This document shows positions 8,403 to 17,721 of a DNA stretch of 64,000 bases, piece after piece. The notes below the pieces were generated by a model that saw only the letters and a program-made list of their open reading frames with translations, did no database searches and had not been told where the DNA came from. This DNA is from Tsukamurella ocularis. GTDB lineage: Bacteria; Actinomycetota; Actinomycetes; Mycobacteriales; Mycobacteriaceae. Positions within the stretch are counted from its first letter, which is position 1, and each line of letters begins with the position of its first letter. The translations under genes were made by a program, and so were the position numbers. Location: NCBI RefSeq assembly GCF_024807615.1, contig NZ_JANUCJ010000002.1, positions 682,001 to 746,000 on the forward strand, written 5' to 3'.

Positions 8403-11225
8403 TCAGTCGCGCGGCTTCTCGACCAATTCGTAGGTCTCGATCACATCGCCGATCTTGATATCGGAGTACGAGAGCGTCAGACCGCATTCGTAGCCCTCGC
8501 GGACCTCGGTCGCGTCGTCCTTCTCGCGCTTGAGCGAGGTGACCGTGATGTTCTCGGCCACGACCTTCGAATCGCGGAGCAGACGCGCCTTCGCGTTGCG
8601 GCGCATGATCCCGGACTGGACCATGCAACCCGCGATGTTGCCCACCTTGGACGACTTGAAGATCGCGCGGATCTCGGCCTGGCCGAGCTCCTTCTCCTCG
8701 TACACCGGCTTGAGCATGCCCTTGAGCGCGGCCTCGACCTCGTCGATCGCCTGGTAGATCACCGAGTAGTACCGGATCTCCACGCCCTCGCGGTTGGCGA
8801 GCTCGGTGGCCTTGCCCTCGGCCCGCACGTTGAAGGCGATGATGATCGCGTTCGACGCCGACGCCAGGTTGATGTTGGTCTCGGTGACGCCACCGACACC
8901 GCGATCGATGACCCGCAGCTGCACCTCGTCGTCGATCTCGATCCCCAGCAGTGCCTCCTCGAGCGCCTCCACGGTGCCCGAGTTGTCGCCCTTGAGGATG
9001 AGGTTGAGCTGGCTGGTCTCCTTCAGCGCGGCATCCAGATCCTCCAGCGAGACGCGCTTGCGCGACTTGGCCGCCAGCGCGTTGCGCTTGCGCGCCGCGC
9101 GCCGGTCGGCGATCTGCCGGGCGATCCGGTCCTCGTCGACCACGAGCAGGTTGTCGCCTGCGCCGGGCACCGAGGTGAAGCCGATGACCTGAGCGGGACG
9201 CGAAGGCAGCGCCTCCGTGATGTCGTCGCCGTTCTCGTCGACCATGCGCCGGACACGACCGTAGGCGTCGCCCGCCACGATCGAGTCGCCGACCCGCAGG
9301 GTGCCGCGCTGGATGAGCACGGTGGCCACGGGGCCGCGGCCGCGGTCGAGGTGCGCCTCGATCGCGACGCCCTGCGCGTCCATGTCGGGGTTCGCCCGCA
9401 GGTCCAGCGAGGCGTCGGCCGTCAGCAGCACCGCTTCGAGCAGCGCCTCGACGTTCGTGCCCTGCTTCGCGGAGATGTCGACGAACATCGTGTCGCCGCC
9501 GTACTCCTCGGGGATCAGGCCGTACTCGGTGAGCTGGCCGCGGATCTTCTCCGGCTGCGCGCCCTCCTTGTCGATCTTGTTCACCGCCACGACGATCGGC
9601 ACGTCGGCCGCCTGCGCGTGGTTGATGGCCTCCACCGTCTGCGGCATGACGCCGTCGTCGGCCGCGACCACGAGGATCGCGAGGTCGGTGGCCTTCGCAC
9701 CACGGGCACGCATGGCGGTGAACGCCTCGTGACCCGGGGTGTCGATGAACGTGATCAGGCGCTCGTTGCCGTCGAGCTCGGTGAGCACCTGGTAGGCACC
9801 GATGTGCTGCGTGATGCCGCCGGCCTCGCCCTCGCGGACGTTGGCCTTACGGATCGTGTCCAGCAGTCGGGTCTTACCGTGATCGACGTGGCCCATGACG
9901 GTGACCACCGGCGGGCGCTGCTCGAGGTCGTCCTCGTCGCCCTCGTCCTCGCCGTAGGTGAGGTCGAAGCTGTCGAGCAGCTCGCGGTCCTCGTCCTCGG
10001 GGCTGACGACCTGGACGACGTAGTTCATCTCCTCGCCCAGCAGCACGAGGGTCTCCTCGTTCACCGACTGGGTGGCGGTGACCATCTCGCCCAGGTTGAA
10101 CAGCGCCTGGACCAGCGACGCCGGGTTGGCGTCGATCTTCTCGGCGAAGTCGCTCAGCGACGCGCCGCGGGCGAGACGGATCGTCTCACCGCCGCCACGT
10201 GGCAACCGGACGCCACCGGCGATCGGCGCTTGCATGCTTTCGTACTCGGCGCGTTTCGCCCGCTTCGACTTGCGGCCACGACGCGGGGCGCCACCGGGAC
10301 GACCGAAGGCACCCGCGGTGCCGCCGGGACGGCCACGGCCGCCGCCACCGGGACGACCGCGGAAACCGCCCGCGGGAGCACCGGTGCCTGCACCGGCACC
10401 GCCGCCGGGCCCACCGCGGTAGCCGCCGCCACCGCCGCCGGGACGACCGCCGGGCCCACCACGGCCACCGGGGCCGGGACGGCCCTGCGCCGCCGGACGC
10501 GCAGCGCGCGAGGGCATGGCACCGGGGTTCGGGCGCGGAGGCATGCTGCCGGGGGTCGGACGCGGGCCGCCGGGACCGGCCGCGGGGCGACCGCCCTGGG
10601 GACGGGGTCCGCCCTGGCCGGGAGCCGGACGCGCGCCGCCCTGCGGACGGGGACCGCCCTGGCCGGGAGCCGGACGCGCGCCGCCCTGCGGACGCGGACC
10701 ACCGGGGCCCGGCTGCGGACGCGGCGCACGCTCGACGGGAGCCTGCGAGGAGAACGGGTTGTTGCCCACCTTCGGGGTGCGCGGGCCGGGCTTGGGGCCG
10801 GCCGGGCGCGGGCCCGGACGTGCCGCCGGCGCGGCGGGCGCCGCTGCCTCGGGCGCCGACGGTGCGGCGCTCGCGGCGGGAGCCGCCGGTGCGACGGGCT
10901 CCGGGGTGGGCTCGGGCGCGGCCGGTGCCGCAGGACGCGGGCCGGGTCGAGCCGAGGCCGGACGGGGTGCATCCGCGGCGGGCGCCGCGGGCGCGGGGGT
11001 GCTCGCGGCCGCAGGGCCGGGCTTCTTCGCCGGGGCGGGCCCCGGCTTGGCGCCGCCGTCGGACTTGGGTCCGTACGACTCGCGCAGGCGCCGCGCGACG
11101 GGGGCTTCCACCGTCGACGACGCGGACTTCACGAACTCGCCCTGCTCACTGAGCCGTGCGAGAACTTCCTTACTGGTGACACCGAGCTCTTTAGCCAACT
11201 CGTGCACGCGGGCCTTGCCTGCCAC
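8403..11225 (-). CDS. infB: Translation initiation factor IF-2
   Basis: A 940-residue IF-2, the GTPase that places initiator tRNA on the 30S subunit. GTG 11225 gives the standard actinobacterial N-terminus ([16 protein letters not shown]) and has GAGGAG 6 bases upstream. After the IF2_N helix come about 300 low-complexity residues rich in A/P/G/R, including a duplicated 15-residue [15 protein letters not shown] unit and glycine-arginine stretches. The G domain shows [16 protein letters not shown] and NKID. G1 ends in R where many species have S. Two β-barrel domains and the fMet-tRNA-binding domain complete the C-terminus. Confidence 0.97.
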   Translation of the reverse strand: MAGKARVHELAKELGVTSKEVLARLSEQGEFVKSASSTVEAPVARRLRESYGPKSDGGAKPGPAPAKKPGPAAASTPAPAAPAADAPRPASARPGPRPAAPAAPEPTPEPVAPAAPAASAAPSAPEAAAPAAPAARPGPRPAGPKPGPRTPKVGNNPFSSQAPVERAPRPQPGPGGPRPQGGARPAPGQGGPRPQGGARPAPGQGGPRPQGGRPAAGPGGPRPTPGSMPPRPNPGAMPSRAARPAAQGRPGPGGRGGPGGRPGGGGGGYRGGPGGGAGAGTGAPAGGFRGRPGGGGRGRPGGTAGAFGRPGGAPRRGRKSKRAKRAEYESMQAPIAGGVRLPRGGGETIRLARGASLSDFAEKIDANPASLVQALFNLGEMVTATQSVNEETLVLLGEEMNYVVQVVSPEDEDRELLDSFDLTYGEDEGDEDDLEQRPPVVTVMGHVDHGKTRLLDTIRKANVREGEAGGITQHIGAYQVLTELDGNERLITFIDTPGHEAFTAMRARGAKATDLAILVVAADDGVMPQTVEAINHAQAADVPIVVAVNKIDKEGAQPEKIRGQLTEYGLIPEEYGGDTMFVDISAKQGTNVEALLEAVLLTADASLDLRANPDMDAQGVAIEAHLDRGRGPVATVLIQRGTLRVGDSIVAGDAYGRVRRMVDENGDDITEALPSRPAQVIGFTSVPGAGDNLLVVDEDRIARQIADRRAARKRNALAAKSRKRVSLEDLDAALKETSQLNLILKGDNSGTVEALEEALLGIEIDDEVQLRVIDRGVGGVTETNINLASASNAIIIAFNVRAEGKATELANREGVEIRYYSVIYQAIDEVEAALKGMLKPVYEEKELGQAEIRAIFKSSKVGNIAGCMVQSGIMRRNAKARLLRDSKVVAENITVTSLKREKDDATEVREGYECGLTLSYSDIKIGDVIETYELVEKPRD
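10609..10698. repeat. 45-bp tandem repeat inside infB
   Basis: Two adjacent 45-bp copies (10609-10653, 10654-10698) differing at one base encode a duplicated 15-residue Gly/Pro/Arg unit of the IF-2 linker. Being in-frame it changes linker length only. Confidence 0.85.
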
Positions 11226-11231
11226 TCTTCT

Positions 11232-11245
11232 CCTCAAATGTGAGG
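11232..11245 (-). promoter_or_regulatory. Small hairpin touching the infB ribosome-binding site
   Basis: CCTCA-CATT-TGAGG on the mRNA; the 3' arm TGAGG is the first part of the infB Shine-Dalgarno TGAGGAG, so the stem would partly hide it. Confidence 0.35.
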
Positions 11246-11398
11246 TCGAGGGCATCACTGGTCCCGCCGACCTCGGTTAGTTACTCCGATTGCCGTTCAT
11301 CGCTGGTGCTTCACGGTGTGCTCATGTGTTCAGCTCGATTCCTTCATCTCCGAGTAGGTGGGCCTTGGAAAGACCTACCCTCTTCAGACCGCTCATCA

Positions 11399-11668
11399 TC
11401 ATAGCGCGTCCTGGCAAGTCGTTTCGCCGAGGGAGTCGTCGAGCGAACCGGAGACCCGCAACGCTCGGCGGAACGCGTTCCGCTTGCGCGCGAGCTCGCG
11501 ACACGACGGATCGTCGTGCAGCCACGCTCCCCGGCCCGGCAGGCGGCGCCGCGCGTCCACCACGACGGTCCGCGCACCGTCGACCGCGGCGGGCGCAACC
11601 ACCCTGATCAACTCGCCCGCAGGCGCGCGGCGCCGGCACCCGATGCAGGTCCGGACCGGTGAGCTCAC
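11399..11668 (-). CDS. ylxR: YlxR (DUF448) RNA-binding protein
   Basis: An 89-residue basic protein with the YlxR signature [17 protein letters not shown] and [12 protein letters not shown], a fold that binds nucleic acid. It is encoded between nusA and infB, as in Bacillus and mycobacteria; its ATG overlaps the nusA stop in an ATGA (11665-11668). A 173-bp gap to infB carries a possible stem (GTAGGT ... ACCTAC, around 11354-11380) and the infB leader hairpin, but no gene. Confidence 0.9.
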   Translation of the reverse strand: MSSPVRTCIGCRRRAPAGELIRVVAPAAVDGARTVVVDARRRLPGRGAWLHDDPSCRELARKRNAFRRALRVSGSLDDSLGETTCQDAL

Positions 11669-12666
11669 TTCGGTTCGGTGCTCTCCGCGTCGGACCTGAT
11701 GTCGATCCGCCAGCCGGTGAGCCGGGCCGCGAGGCGCGCGTTCTGGCCCTCCTTGCCGATCGCGAGCGAGAGCTTGAAGTCGGGGACCACCACGCGGGCG
11801 GCTTTCTCCTTGGAGTCGACAATGGTGACGGACACCACCGACGACGGCGACAGGGCGTTACCGACGAAGACCGCGGGGTCGTCGTCGTAGGAGATGATGT
11901 CGATCTTCTCGCCCTCGAGGTCGCTCATCACGTTCCGGACGCGCTGGCCCATCGGGCCGATGCAGGCGCCCTTGGCGTTGAGGCCCGCGACCGAGGTGCG
12001 CACCGCGATCTTCGAGCGGTGGCCGGCCTCGCGGGCCACCGAGGTGATCTCCACGCTGCCGTCGGCGATCTCCGGCACCTCGAGAGCGAAGAGCTTCTTC
12101 ACCAGGTTCGGGTGGGTGCGCGACAGGGTGATCTGCGTGCCCCGCTGGCCGCGGCTCACGCCGACGACGTAGAACTTCATCCGGTCGCCGTGGGTGTAGG
12201 ACTCCCCCGGCACCTGCTCGGCGGGCGGCAACAGGCCCTCGTGGCCCTCGCGCTCGCCGCCGATGCGGACGACGACGAAACCGCGGGCCGCGGCGCGGGC
12301 ATCGGCCTGCACCACACCGGAGACGACCTCGCCCTCGTAGACGGCGAACTCGCCGAAGGTGCGGTCGTTCTCGGCGTCACGCAGGCGCTGCGTGATGAGC
12401 TGGCGCGCCGAGTCCGCGGCGATGCGCCCGAAGCCCTCGGGGGTGTCGTCCCACTCGGTGATGATGTTGCCGTCCGCGTCGACCTCCTGCGCCAGCACCT
12501 TGACCTCACCGGTGCGGCGGTTGACGTCGATCCGGGCGTGCGGCTGATGCCCCTCGGTGTGCTTGTACGCGGTGAGGAGGGCCACCTGGATCGCGTCGAT
12601 CACGGTGTCGACCGAGATGTCCTTCTCCGCCTCGATCGCCCGCAGGGTCGCCATGTCGATGTTCAT
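11665..12666 (-). CDS. nusA: Transcription termination/antitermination factor NusA
   Basis: A 333-residue NusA with the RNA-polymerase-binding N-terminal domain (1-~130), S1 domain, and KH1/KH2 ([45 protein letters not shown]). The C-terminal acidic repeats of proteobacterial NusA are absent, as in other actinobacteria. It follows rimP with no intergenic base (12666/12667) and is coupled to ylxR. It modulates pausing, termination and rRNA antitermination. Confidence 0.96.
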   Translation of the reverse strand: MNIDMATLRAIEAEKDISVDTVIDAIQVALLTAYKHTEGHQPHARIDVNRRTGEVKVLAQEVDADGNIITEWDDTPEGFGRIAADSARQLITQRLRDAENDRTFGEFAVYEGEVVSGVVQADARAAARGFVVVRIGGEREGHEGLLPPAEQVPGESYTHGDRMKFYVVGVSRGQRGTQITLSRTHPNLVKKLFALEVPEIADGSVEITSVAREAGHRSKIAVRTSVAGLNAKGACIGPMGQRVRNVMSDLEGEKIDIISYDDDPAVFVGNALSPSSVVSVTIVDSKEKAARVVVPDFKLSLAIGKEGQNARLAARLTGWRIDIRSDAESTEPK

Positions 12667-13251
12667 CTAGTCCTCTTCTTCTCCGGCGTCGTCGCCTGTC
12701 AGATCTGCGGGCTCGGCACCGGGGAGCACCCGTCCCGGGGTGATGCCGGAGAGCTCGAGCTCCACGGGGTTGGGCTTGCGGAACTCCACCCGCGCCGCGG
12801 CGGCCGCCACGTCGGCGAGCGGGATGTCCCGGGTCGTCGGAGCGCGCCCCTTCGCCCCGGGCAAGACGACGGTGACCGTCGCACCGCCGTCCGCGAGTGG
12901 TCCGATCCGGGCCAGCAGGTTCGTGCCGTCGGCCAGCTCGATCGCGGCCTGCCGGCCCCGGGCACGGCGCCAGTGGCGGAGTTCGGTGAGCGGGCGCTCC
13001 GCGCCCGGCGTGGTGACCTCGAGAGTGAACGCCTGGGCGCCGAAGACGTCGTCCGCATCGTCGACCGCTGCGGAGAGCGTCCGGGCGACCACTGCCAGCT
13101 CGTCGAGAGTGGGGCCCGCGTCGCTGTCCACGACGACCGCGATGGAGGACTTGGTGCCCGCATTGTTGATCTTGACCCGCTCGAGGTCGAGCCCGGCCGC
13201 GTCCAGGTGAGGCGCGATCACGGCCTTCACCGCCGATTCGTCGTAAGCCAT
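12667..13251 (-). CDS. rimP: Ribosome maturation factor RimP
   Basis: A 194-residue RimP, needed for 30S assembly. The N-terminal α/β domain (IAVVVDSDAGPTLDELAVVAR; AFTLEVTTPGAERPLTELRHW) and the SH3-like C-terminal domain (LARIGPLADGGATVTVVLPG) are clear; the tail is acidic (GDDAGEEED). GGGAGG lies 5 bases before ATG 13251. It is the first gene of the rimP-nusA-ylxR-infB operon, and a TACACT hexamer at 13307-13312 is the likely promoter. Confidence 0.95.
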   Translation of the reverse strand: MAYDESAVKAVIAPHLDAAGLDLERVKINNAGTKSSIAVVVDSDAGPTLDELAVVARTLSAAVDDADDVFGAQAFTLEVTTPGAERPLTELRHWRRARGRQAAIELADGTNLLARIGPLADGGATVTVVLPGAKGRAPTTRDIPLADVAAAAARVEFRKPNPVELELSGITPGRVLPGAEPADLTGDDAGEEED

Positions 13252-13306
13252 ACGCGCCTCCCTGTGAAATTGTCACCGGACGTGCCCGGTGTCGAACGCT
13301 GCGGCC

Positions 13307-13333
13307 AGTGTACCCGGGCGCGCCGTTAGACTC
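13307..13333. promoter_or_regulatory. Divergent promoters rimP / lipoprotein
   Basis: Minus-strand TACACT (13307-13312) precedes a ~48-nt rimP leader; plus-strand TAGACT (13328-13333) ends 6 bases before GTG 13340. Confidence 0.5.
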
Positions 13334-13339
13334 GCCCCC

Positions 13340-13843
13340 GTGATCGCCCTACCCCCGCGCCGCGGCATCGACCGACGCACCGCCCTCACGTCCGTCCTCC
13401 TCGCGGGCGGCGCGCTCGCGGGCGGGGCGGCACTGACGGGGTGCAGGACGCCCGCGGACCGCGCCGGCGACCCGCAGGCCGTACGGCTGCAGGCGGCCGC
13501 CGCGCAGGCCCAGGCCGACGCGGACGCCGCCCGCGGCCTGGCCGTGTTGGACGGCGCCACCGGACCGCAGCTGCGGCTCATCGCCGATCAGCGCGGGCAG
13601 CACGCGTCGGCGCTGGCCGACGAGCTGTCGCGGTATGTCGAGCGCCCCACCTCGGTCACCGCCGCACCGTCGTCGACCCCGGCGGCCTCGTCGCCGCTGA
13701 CCCGGGCCTCGCTGCACGCCCAGCTCACCCGCTCGGCGAAGGACGCGGCCGACGCGGCCGTCGCCGCGTCCGGCTATCAGGCCGCCCTGCTCGGCTCCGT
13801 CGCAGCCGCGACCCGCGTACACGCGGAGGTGGTGCTCGCATGA
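13340..13843 (+). CDS. Tat-type lipoprotein, helical (Rv2843-like position)
   Basis: A 167-residue product with a twin-arginine-like signal (GIDRRTALTSVLLAGG) and lipobox LTGC (Cys35). The mature part is alanine-rich and helical with QHASAL and ELSRYV segments and no known catalytic motif. GTG 13340 is chosen from the leaderless hexamer and the compact signal peptide; the frame is open up to 13289. Its stop overlaps the start of the next gene (ATGA), which encodes a soluble ferritin-like protein, so the two are probably partners. Equivalent genes Rv2843/Rv2844 lie here in M. tuberculosis. Confidence 0.75.
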   Translation: MIALPPRRGIDRRTALTSVLLAGGALAGGAALTGCRTPADRAGDPQAVRLQAAAAQAQADADAARGLAVLDGATGPQLRLIADQRGQHASALADELSRYVERPTSVTAAPSSTPAASSPLTRASLHAQLTRSAKDAADAAVAASGYQAALLGSVAAATRVHAEVVLA

Positions 13844-14274
13844 CCCCGGCCCAGGACGCCGTGGCCGCCGCCGTCCGGTCCGAGCACGCCGCCGTCTACT
13901 TGTACGGCCTCATCGAGGCCTACGCCGCGCCCACTCGCAAGGCGGAGATCGCAACCTACGCCGCTGAGCACCGCGCGCAGCGCGACGCCCTCGCACGGGT
14001 GCTCAGCTCGGCCGGGGTCGAGGTGCCCGTCGCCGCGCCCGCGTACACGCCGCCGGAGCCGGTCACCGACCCCGTCAGCGCCGCGAAGGTCGCCGCCGCC
14101 GTGGAGGACGACGCCGCGGCCGCGCACCGCAACCTCCTGTCCCGGGCCGACGGTGACGGGATCCGGCACCTCGGCGTCACGGGCCTCGGCGGGGCCGCGG
14201 TCCGCGGGGCCCGCTGGCGGGTGGCGCTCGGGGCCTCCCCCGTGACCACCCCGTTCCCCGGCATCCGCACCTGA
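13840..14274 (+). CDS. DUF4439 ferritin-like protein
   Basis: A 144-residue, strongly helical protein with the DUF4439 pattern: [17 protein letters not shown] (residues ~10-26), [16 protein letters not shown], and a second helix pair ending [15 protein letters not shown]. Ferritin-like bundles often bind metal through such E/H residues, but the full ligand set is not obvious. No signal peptide, so cytoplasmic, in contrast to the lipoprotein encoded just upstream with a 4-base overlap. Function unknown. Confidence 0.8.
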   Translation: MTPAQDAVAAAVRSEHAAVYLYGLIEAYAAPTRKAEIATYAAEHRAQRDALARVLSSAGVEVPVAAPAYTPPEPVTDPVSAAKVAAAVEDDAAAAHRNLLSRADGDGIRHLGVTGLGGAAVRGARWRVALGASPVTTPFPGIRT

Positions 14275-14293
14275 CGTTCCGTTTGCGTGCCTT

Positions 14294-14299
14294 TACACT
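14294..14299 (+). promoter_or_regulatory. -10-like hexamer of the DUF4190 gene
   Basis: TACACT, 6 bases before ATG 14306. Confidence 0.5.
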
Positions 14300-14305
14300 C
14301 GGGGA

Positions 14306-15103
14306 ATGACGTCCAGTGATCCCCAGCAGCCCGGCGACGGGACCTACGACCCGACTGCGATCCGCCCGGTAGAGCCGACCGCGTCCGCGCCCGACCTGAC
14401 GAAGCGCGACGGCGATCCGAACGTCAGCGGCGATCCCGACGCCGCGACCACGGTGCACCACACCGCACAGCCGGATCCCTATGCCGCGCCGTCGGCGTAC
14501 ACCCCGCCTGTGGACCCCTACGCGGCACCGGCCGATCCGTACGCCGCGCAGCAGAACCCGTACGCCGCGCCTGCGGACCCGTACGCAGCGCAGAATCCGT
14601 ACGCGGCGCCCGCCGCAGATCCGTACGCCGCGCCGCCGCAGTACCCGGGGCAGCCGCAGTACGGCCAGCAGCCGTACGGACAGCAGCAGTACGGGCAGCA
14701 GCAGTACGGGCAGCAGCAGTACGGGCAGCAGCAGTACGGGCAGCAGGGCTTCCCGGCCTACCCGGGCCAGAACGTTCCCGGCTACCCCGCCCAGGGTTAC
14801 GGCCAGACGGCCGGCACCAACAGCCTGGCGGTCGCCGCCTTGGTGTGCGGCATCCTCTCCTTCCCACTGGGCTGCGCGTACGGCCTCGGCATCGCGACGG
14901 CCATCGCCGCGGTGGTCCTGGGCATCATCGGGATGAAGCAGGTCAAGGTATCCGGCCAGAGCGGGCACGGGATGGCGTTGGCGGGGGTCATCCTCGGTGG
15001 CGTCTACATCGCCCTGTTCATCATCGCGATCATCATCATCGTCGTGGTCGCCGCCAACGGAGGGTTCGACAGCAGCTACTCGCTGCTCTCACTGTTGTCC
15101 TGA
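14306..15103 (+). CDS. DUF4190-type membrane protein with PYAAP and GQQQY repeats
   Basis: A 265-residue protein. Residues ~50-160 are low complexity: DPYAAP/QNPYAAP repeats, then four perfect QQQYG units, then PGYPAQGYG. The C-terminal ~100 residues form two hydrophobic segments ([40 protein letters not shown]) of the DUF4190 pattern, with [20 protein letters not shown] between. The cytoplasmic, tyrosine/proline-rich N-terminus may be a protein-interaction platform. Similar architectures are common in mycobacteria; role unknown. A very strong terminator follows. Confidence 0.82.
   Translation: MTSSDPQQPGDGTYDPTAIRPVEPTASAPDLTKRDGDPNVSGDPDAATTVHHTAQPDPYAAPSAYTPPVDPYAAPADPYAAQQNPYAAPADPYAAQNPYAAPAADPYAAPPQYPGQPQYGQQPYGQQQYGQQQYGQQQYGQQQYGQQGFPAYPGQNVPGYPAQGYGQTAGTNSLAVAALVCGILSFPLGCAYGLGIATAIAAVVLGIIGMKQVKVSGQSGHGMALAGVILGGVYIALFIIAIIIIVVVAANGGFDSSYSLLSLLS
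14681..14740 (+). repeat. Four perfect 15-bp repeats coding QQQYG
   Basis: CAGCAGCAGTACGGG four times without mismatch at 14681-14695, 14696-14710, 14711-14725, 14726-14740. Identity at synonymous sites implies recent slippage. Confidence 0.95.
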
Positions 15104-15116
15104 GCCGACCCCCGCT

Positions 15117-15158
15117 ACGCAGGAACCCCCGCACCGGATGGTGCGGGGGTTCCTGCGT
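15117..15158. terminator. Bidirectional terminator hairpin
   Basis: A perfect 19-bp stem (15117-15135 with 15140-15158) and loop GGAT between the convergent DUF4190 gene and proS. It can serve both strands. Confidence 0.9.
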
Positions 15159-15174
15159 CCGTGCTCAATGACCG

Positions 15175-16932
15175 TCAGCGTGCGGCGGCGGTGATCTCAG
15201 CGGCGGCGTCGGCGACGGGGATCTCCCGCGACTCGCCGGTAAGGCGGTCACGGAGCTCGACGACACCGTCGGCCCAGCCTCGGCCGACCACGACGACGGT
15301 CGGAACACCGACCAGCTCGGAGTCCTTGAACTTGATGCCGGGCGAAGCCTTGCGGTCGTCGAGCAGCACCTGCAGGCCGGCGGCGTCGAGCTCGGCGGCC
15401 AACGACTCGGCACCGGTCCAGGCGCCCTCGTCCTTGTTCGCGATGACCACGTGTACGTCGAAGGGCGCGATCCCCTTGGGCCAGCGCAGGCCCTTATCGT
15501 CGTGCTGCTGCTCGGCGATGACGGCGACGAGGCGCGAGACTCCGACGCCGTAGGAGCCCTGGGTGAGGCGCACGGGCTTGCCGTTCTCGCCGAGCACGTC
15601 GACCTCGAAGGCGTCGGTGTACTTGCGACCCAGCTGGAAGATGTGGCCGATCTCGATGCCTCGCGCCGACTGCAGGACGCCCCGGCCATCGGGCGAGGCA
15701 TCGCCGTCGCGAACCTCGGCGGCCTCGATAGTGCCGTCGGGCGTGAAATCGCGGCCCGCGGTGAGGTTCACCACGTGCTGCCCCTGCGCGTCGGCTCCGG
15801 TGATCCAGGCGGTGCCGGTCACCACGCGCGGGTCGACGAGGTAGCGGACCTCATTCTCCAGCAGCGCCTTCGGGCCGATGTAGCCCTTGACGAGGAACGG
15901 GTACTTCGCGAAGTCCTCGGCCTCGATGAGCGCCACCTCGGTGGGTTCGAGGGATGCCTCGAGGCGCTTGAAGTCGACCTCGCGGTCGCCGGGCACGCCG
16001 ACGCCGAGAAGCTCCCAGTCGCCGCCCGGGGCACGGGTCTTGACCATGACGTTCTTGAGGGTGTCCGCCGCGACGACCTCACGGCCGAGGACGGAGGCAC
16101 CGTCGGCGGCCCCGTTGGCCCAGGCGACGAGCGTGTCGATGGTGGGCGTTCCGGGGGTGTCGAAGACCTGCGCGGCGGGCAGCCCGTCGAGCGGGATCGC
16201 GGGCGGCGCAGGCGTGATCACGGCCTCGACGTTCGCGGCGTAGTCCGACTCGGTCGAGTGCACGTAGGTGTCCTCTCCGACGGGGCTCACCGCGAGGAAT
16301 TCCTCGGAGGCGCTGCCGCCCATGGCACCGGAGGTTGCCGAGACGATGACGTGCTCGACGTTCAGGCGCGCGAAGATCCGCTGGTAGGCGGCGCGGTGCT
16401 GGGCGTACGCCGCGGACAGCCCCTCGTCGGAGGTGTCGAAGCTGTAGCTGTCCTTCATGACGAACTCGCGGCCGCGAAGGATGCCCGCGCGGGGCCGCTC
16501 CTCGTCGCGGTACTTGGTCTGGATCTGGTACAGGATGACCGGCAGGTCCTTGTACGAGTTGTATTCGCCCTTCACGGTGAGGGCGAAGATCTCCTCGTGG
16601 GTGGGGCCGAGCATCATGTCGGCGCCCTTGCGGTCCTTCAGGCGGAACAGTCCGTCGCCGTACTCGGTCCACCGGTTGGTGCTCTCGTAGGGCTCGCGCG
16701 GAAGCAGCGCGGGCAGCAGGATCTCCTGGCCGCCGATGGCGTTCATCTCCTCGCGGACGACCTGCTCGACGTTTCGCAGCACCCGCAGGCCCAGCGGCAG
16801 CCAGGAGTAGACGCCGGGCGCGATGCGCCGCACGTAGCCGGCGCGGACGAGCAGCTTGTGGCTGGGGACCTCCGCGTCCGCGGGGTCGTCGCGGAGCGTG
16901 CGCAGGAACAGCTGGGAGAATCGGGTGATCAC
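15175..16932 (-). CDS. proS: Prolyl-tRNA synthetase
   Basis: A 585-residue class II synthetase charging tRNA-Pro. Motif 2 region ([18 protein letters not shown], then [10 protein letters not shown]) and motif 3 ([11 protein letters not shown]) are present, with the bacterial editing insertion between them (~residues 225-405) and an anticodon-binding domain at the end. GTG 16932 ([18 protein letters not shown]) matches the family N-terminus; the open frame upstream to 17208 is spurious. Divergent from yaaA with only 25 bases between starts. Confidence 0.97.
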   Translation of the reverse strand: MITRFSQLFLRTLRDDPADAEVPSHKLLVRAGYVRRIAPGVYSWLPLGLRVLRNVEQVVREEMNAIGGQEILLPALLPREPYESTNRWTEYGDGLFRLKDRKGADMMLGPTHEEIFALTVKGEYNSYKDLPVILYQIQTKYRDEERPRAGILRGREFVMKDSYSFDTSDEGLSAAYAQHRAAYQRIFARLNVEHVIVSATSGAMGGSASEEFLAVSPVGEDTYVHSTESDYAANVEAVITPAPPAIPLDGLPAAQVFDTPGTPTIDTLVAWANGAADGASVLGREVVAADTLKNVMVKTRAPGGDWELLGVGVPGDREVDFKRLEASLEPTEVALIEAEDFAKYPFLVKGYIGPKALLENEVRYLVDPRVVTGTAWITGADAQGQHVVNLTAGRDFTPDGTIEAAEVRDGDASPDGRGVLQSARGIEIGHIFQLGRKYTDAFEVDVLGENGKPVRLTQGSYGVGVSRLVAVIAEQQHDDKGLRWPKGIAPFDVHVVIANKDEGAWTGAESLAAELDAAGLQVLLDDRKASPGIKFKDSELVGVPTVVVVGRGWADGVVELRDRLTGESREIPVADAAAEITAAAR

Positions 16933-16940
16933 GACGCCAC

Positions 16941-16950
16941 AGCTTAGTGT
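16941..16950. promoter_or_regulatory. Overlapping divergent -10 elements of proS and yaaA
   Basis: Plus-strand TAGTGT (16945-16950) ends 7 bases before GTG 16958; minus-strand TAAGCT (16941-16946) ends 8 bases before GTG 16932. The hexamers share two base pairs, so the two polymerases should exclude each other. Confidence 0.45.
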
Positions 16951-16957
16951 GTCCGGT

Positions 16958-17704
16958 GTGCTGATCCTGCTTCCCCCGTCCGAAACCAAAGCCGGCGGCG
17001 GCTCGGGCGCGCCGCTCGACCTGGGCGCGCTGACCTTCCCGTCACTCACCGCGACCCGCGAGCGCCTCCTGGAGGCGCTCGTCGCCGTCTCGCAGGACGA
17101 CGGTGTGGCCCGGGCCGCGCTGGGGCTCTCGGACGGGCAGACCGACGAGCTGGAACGCAACCGCGCGTTGCGCACGGCGGCCACCCGGCCCGCGATCGAG
17201 CAGTACACGGGGGTGCTCTACGACGCGCTCGACGTACGCGGGTTGACCAAGGCGCAACGCGCGAAGGCCGATGCTCGCCTCGCCGTGGGCTCGGCGCTGT
17301 TCGGCGCGGTGGGGGCGCGGGACCCGATCCCCGCGTATCGGCTCTCGTCGGGCTCGAAGCTGCCCGGCCTGGGCACGCTGGCCGCCGCCTGGAAGCCGGA
17401 CCTGGCGGACGCCCTCGCCGCCACCGACCGCGGCCTCGTCGTGGACCTGCGGTCTGGCGGCTACGCGGCGCTGGGACGGGTGCCGGGGGCGGTGACCGCC
17501 ACCGTCGTGACCGAGAAGGCCGACGGCTCGCGGTCCGTGGTCTCGCACTTCAACAAGCACCACAAGGGACTGCTGGCCCGGGCGCTCGTGGTCAGCCGCG
17601 CCGAACCCGGGGATGCGCGGGCCGTGGTGAAGGTGGCCGAGAAGGCCGGCCTGCGCGCGGAACTCTCGTCGCCGACCGAGGTCACGATCGTCACCGCGGG
17701 CTGA
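16958..17704 (+). CDS. yaaA: YaaA-family peroxide stress protein (DUF328)
   Basis: A 248-residue YaaA/DUF328 protein: [12 protein letters not shown] at the N-terminus, [47 protein letters not shown] and HFNKHHKG near residue 195. In E. coli YaaA limits intracellular iron during peroxide stress and has a DNA-binding helix-hairpin-helix; that role is inferred here by family. The start follows from the leaderless hexamer and from the invariant LLPPSETK beginning. Convergent with the first efpA copy. Confidence 0.88.
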   Translation: MLILLPPSETKAGGGSGAPLDLGALTFPSLTATRERLLEALVAVSQDDGVARAALGLSDGQTDELERNRALRTAATRPAIEQYTGVLYDALDVRGLTKAQRAKADARLAVGSALFGAVGARDPIPAYRLSSGSKLPGLGTLAAAWKPDLADALAATDRGLVVDLRSGGYAALGRVPGAVTATVVTEKADGSRSVVSHFNKHHKGLLARALVVSRAEPGDARAVVKVAEKAGLRAELSSPTEVTIVTAG

Positions 17705-17721
17705 CTGGAGTCCAGCGGCGT

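Noticed and set aside
9351-11243. A 630-codon frame antisense to infB
   Set aside because: Composition mirrors the repeat-rich IF-2 linker; no start signal.
14681-14740. Short regular repeats resembling a CRISPR array
   Set aside because: No spacers; units are contiguous, in-frame and coding.
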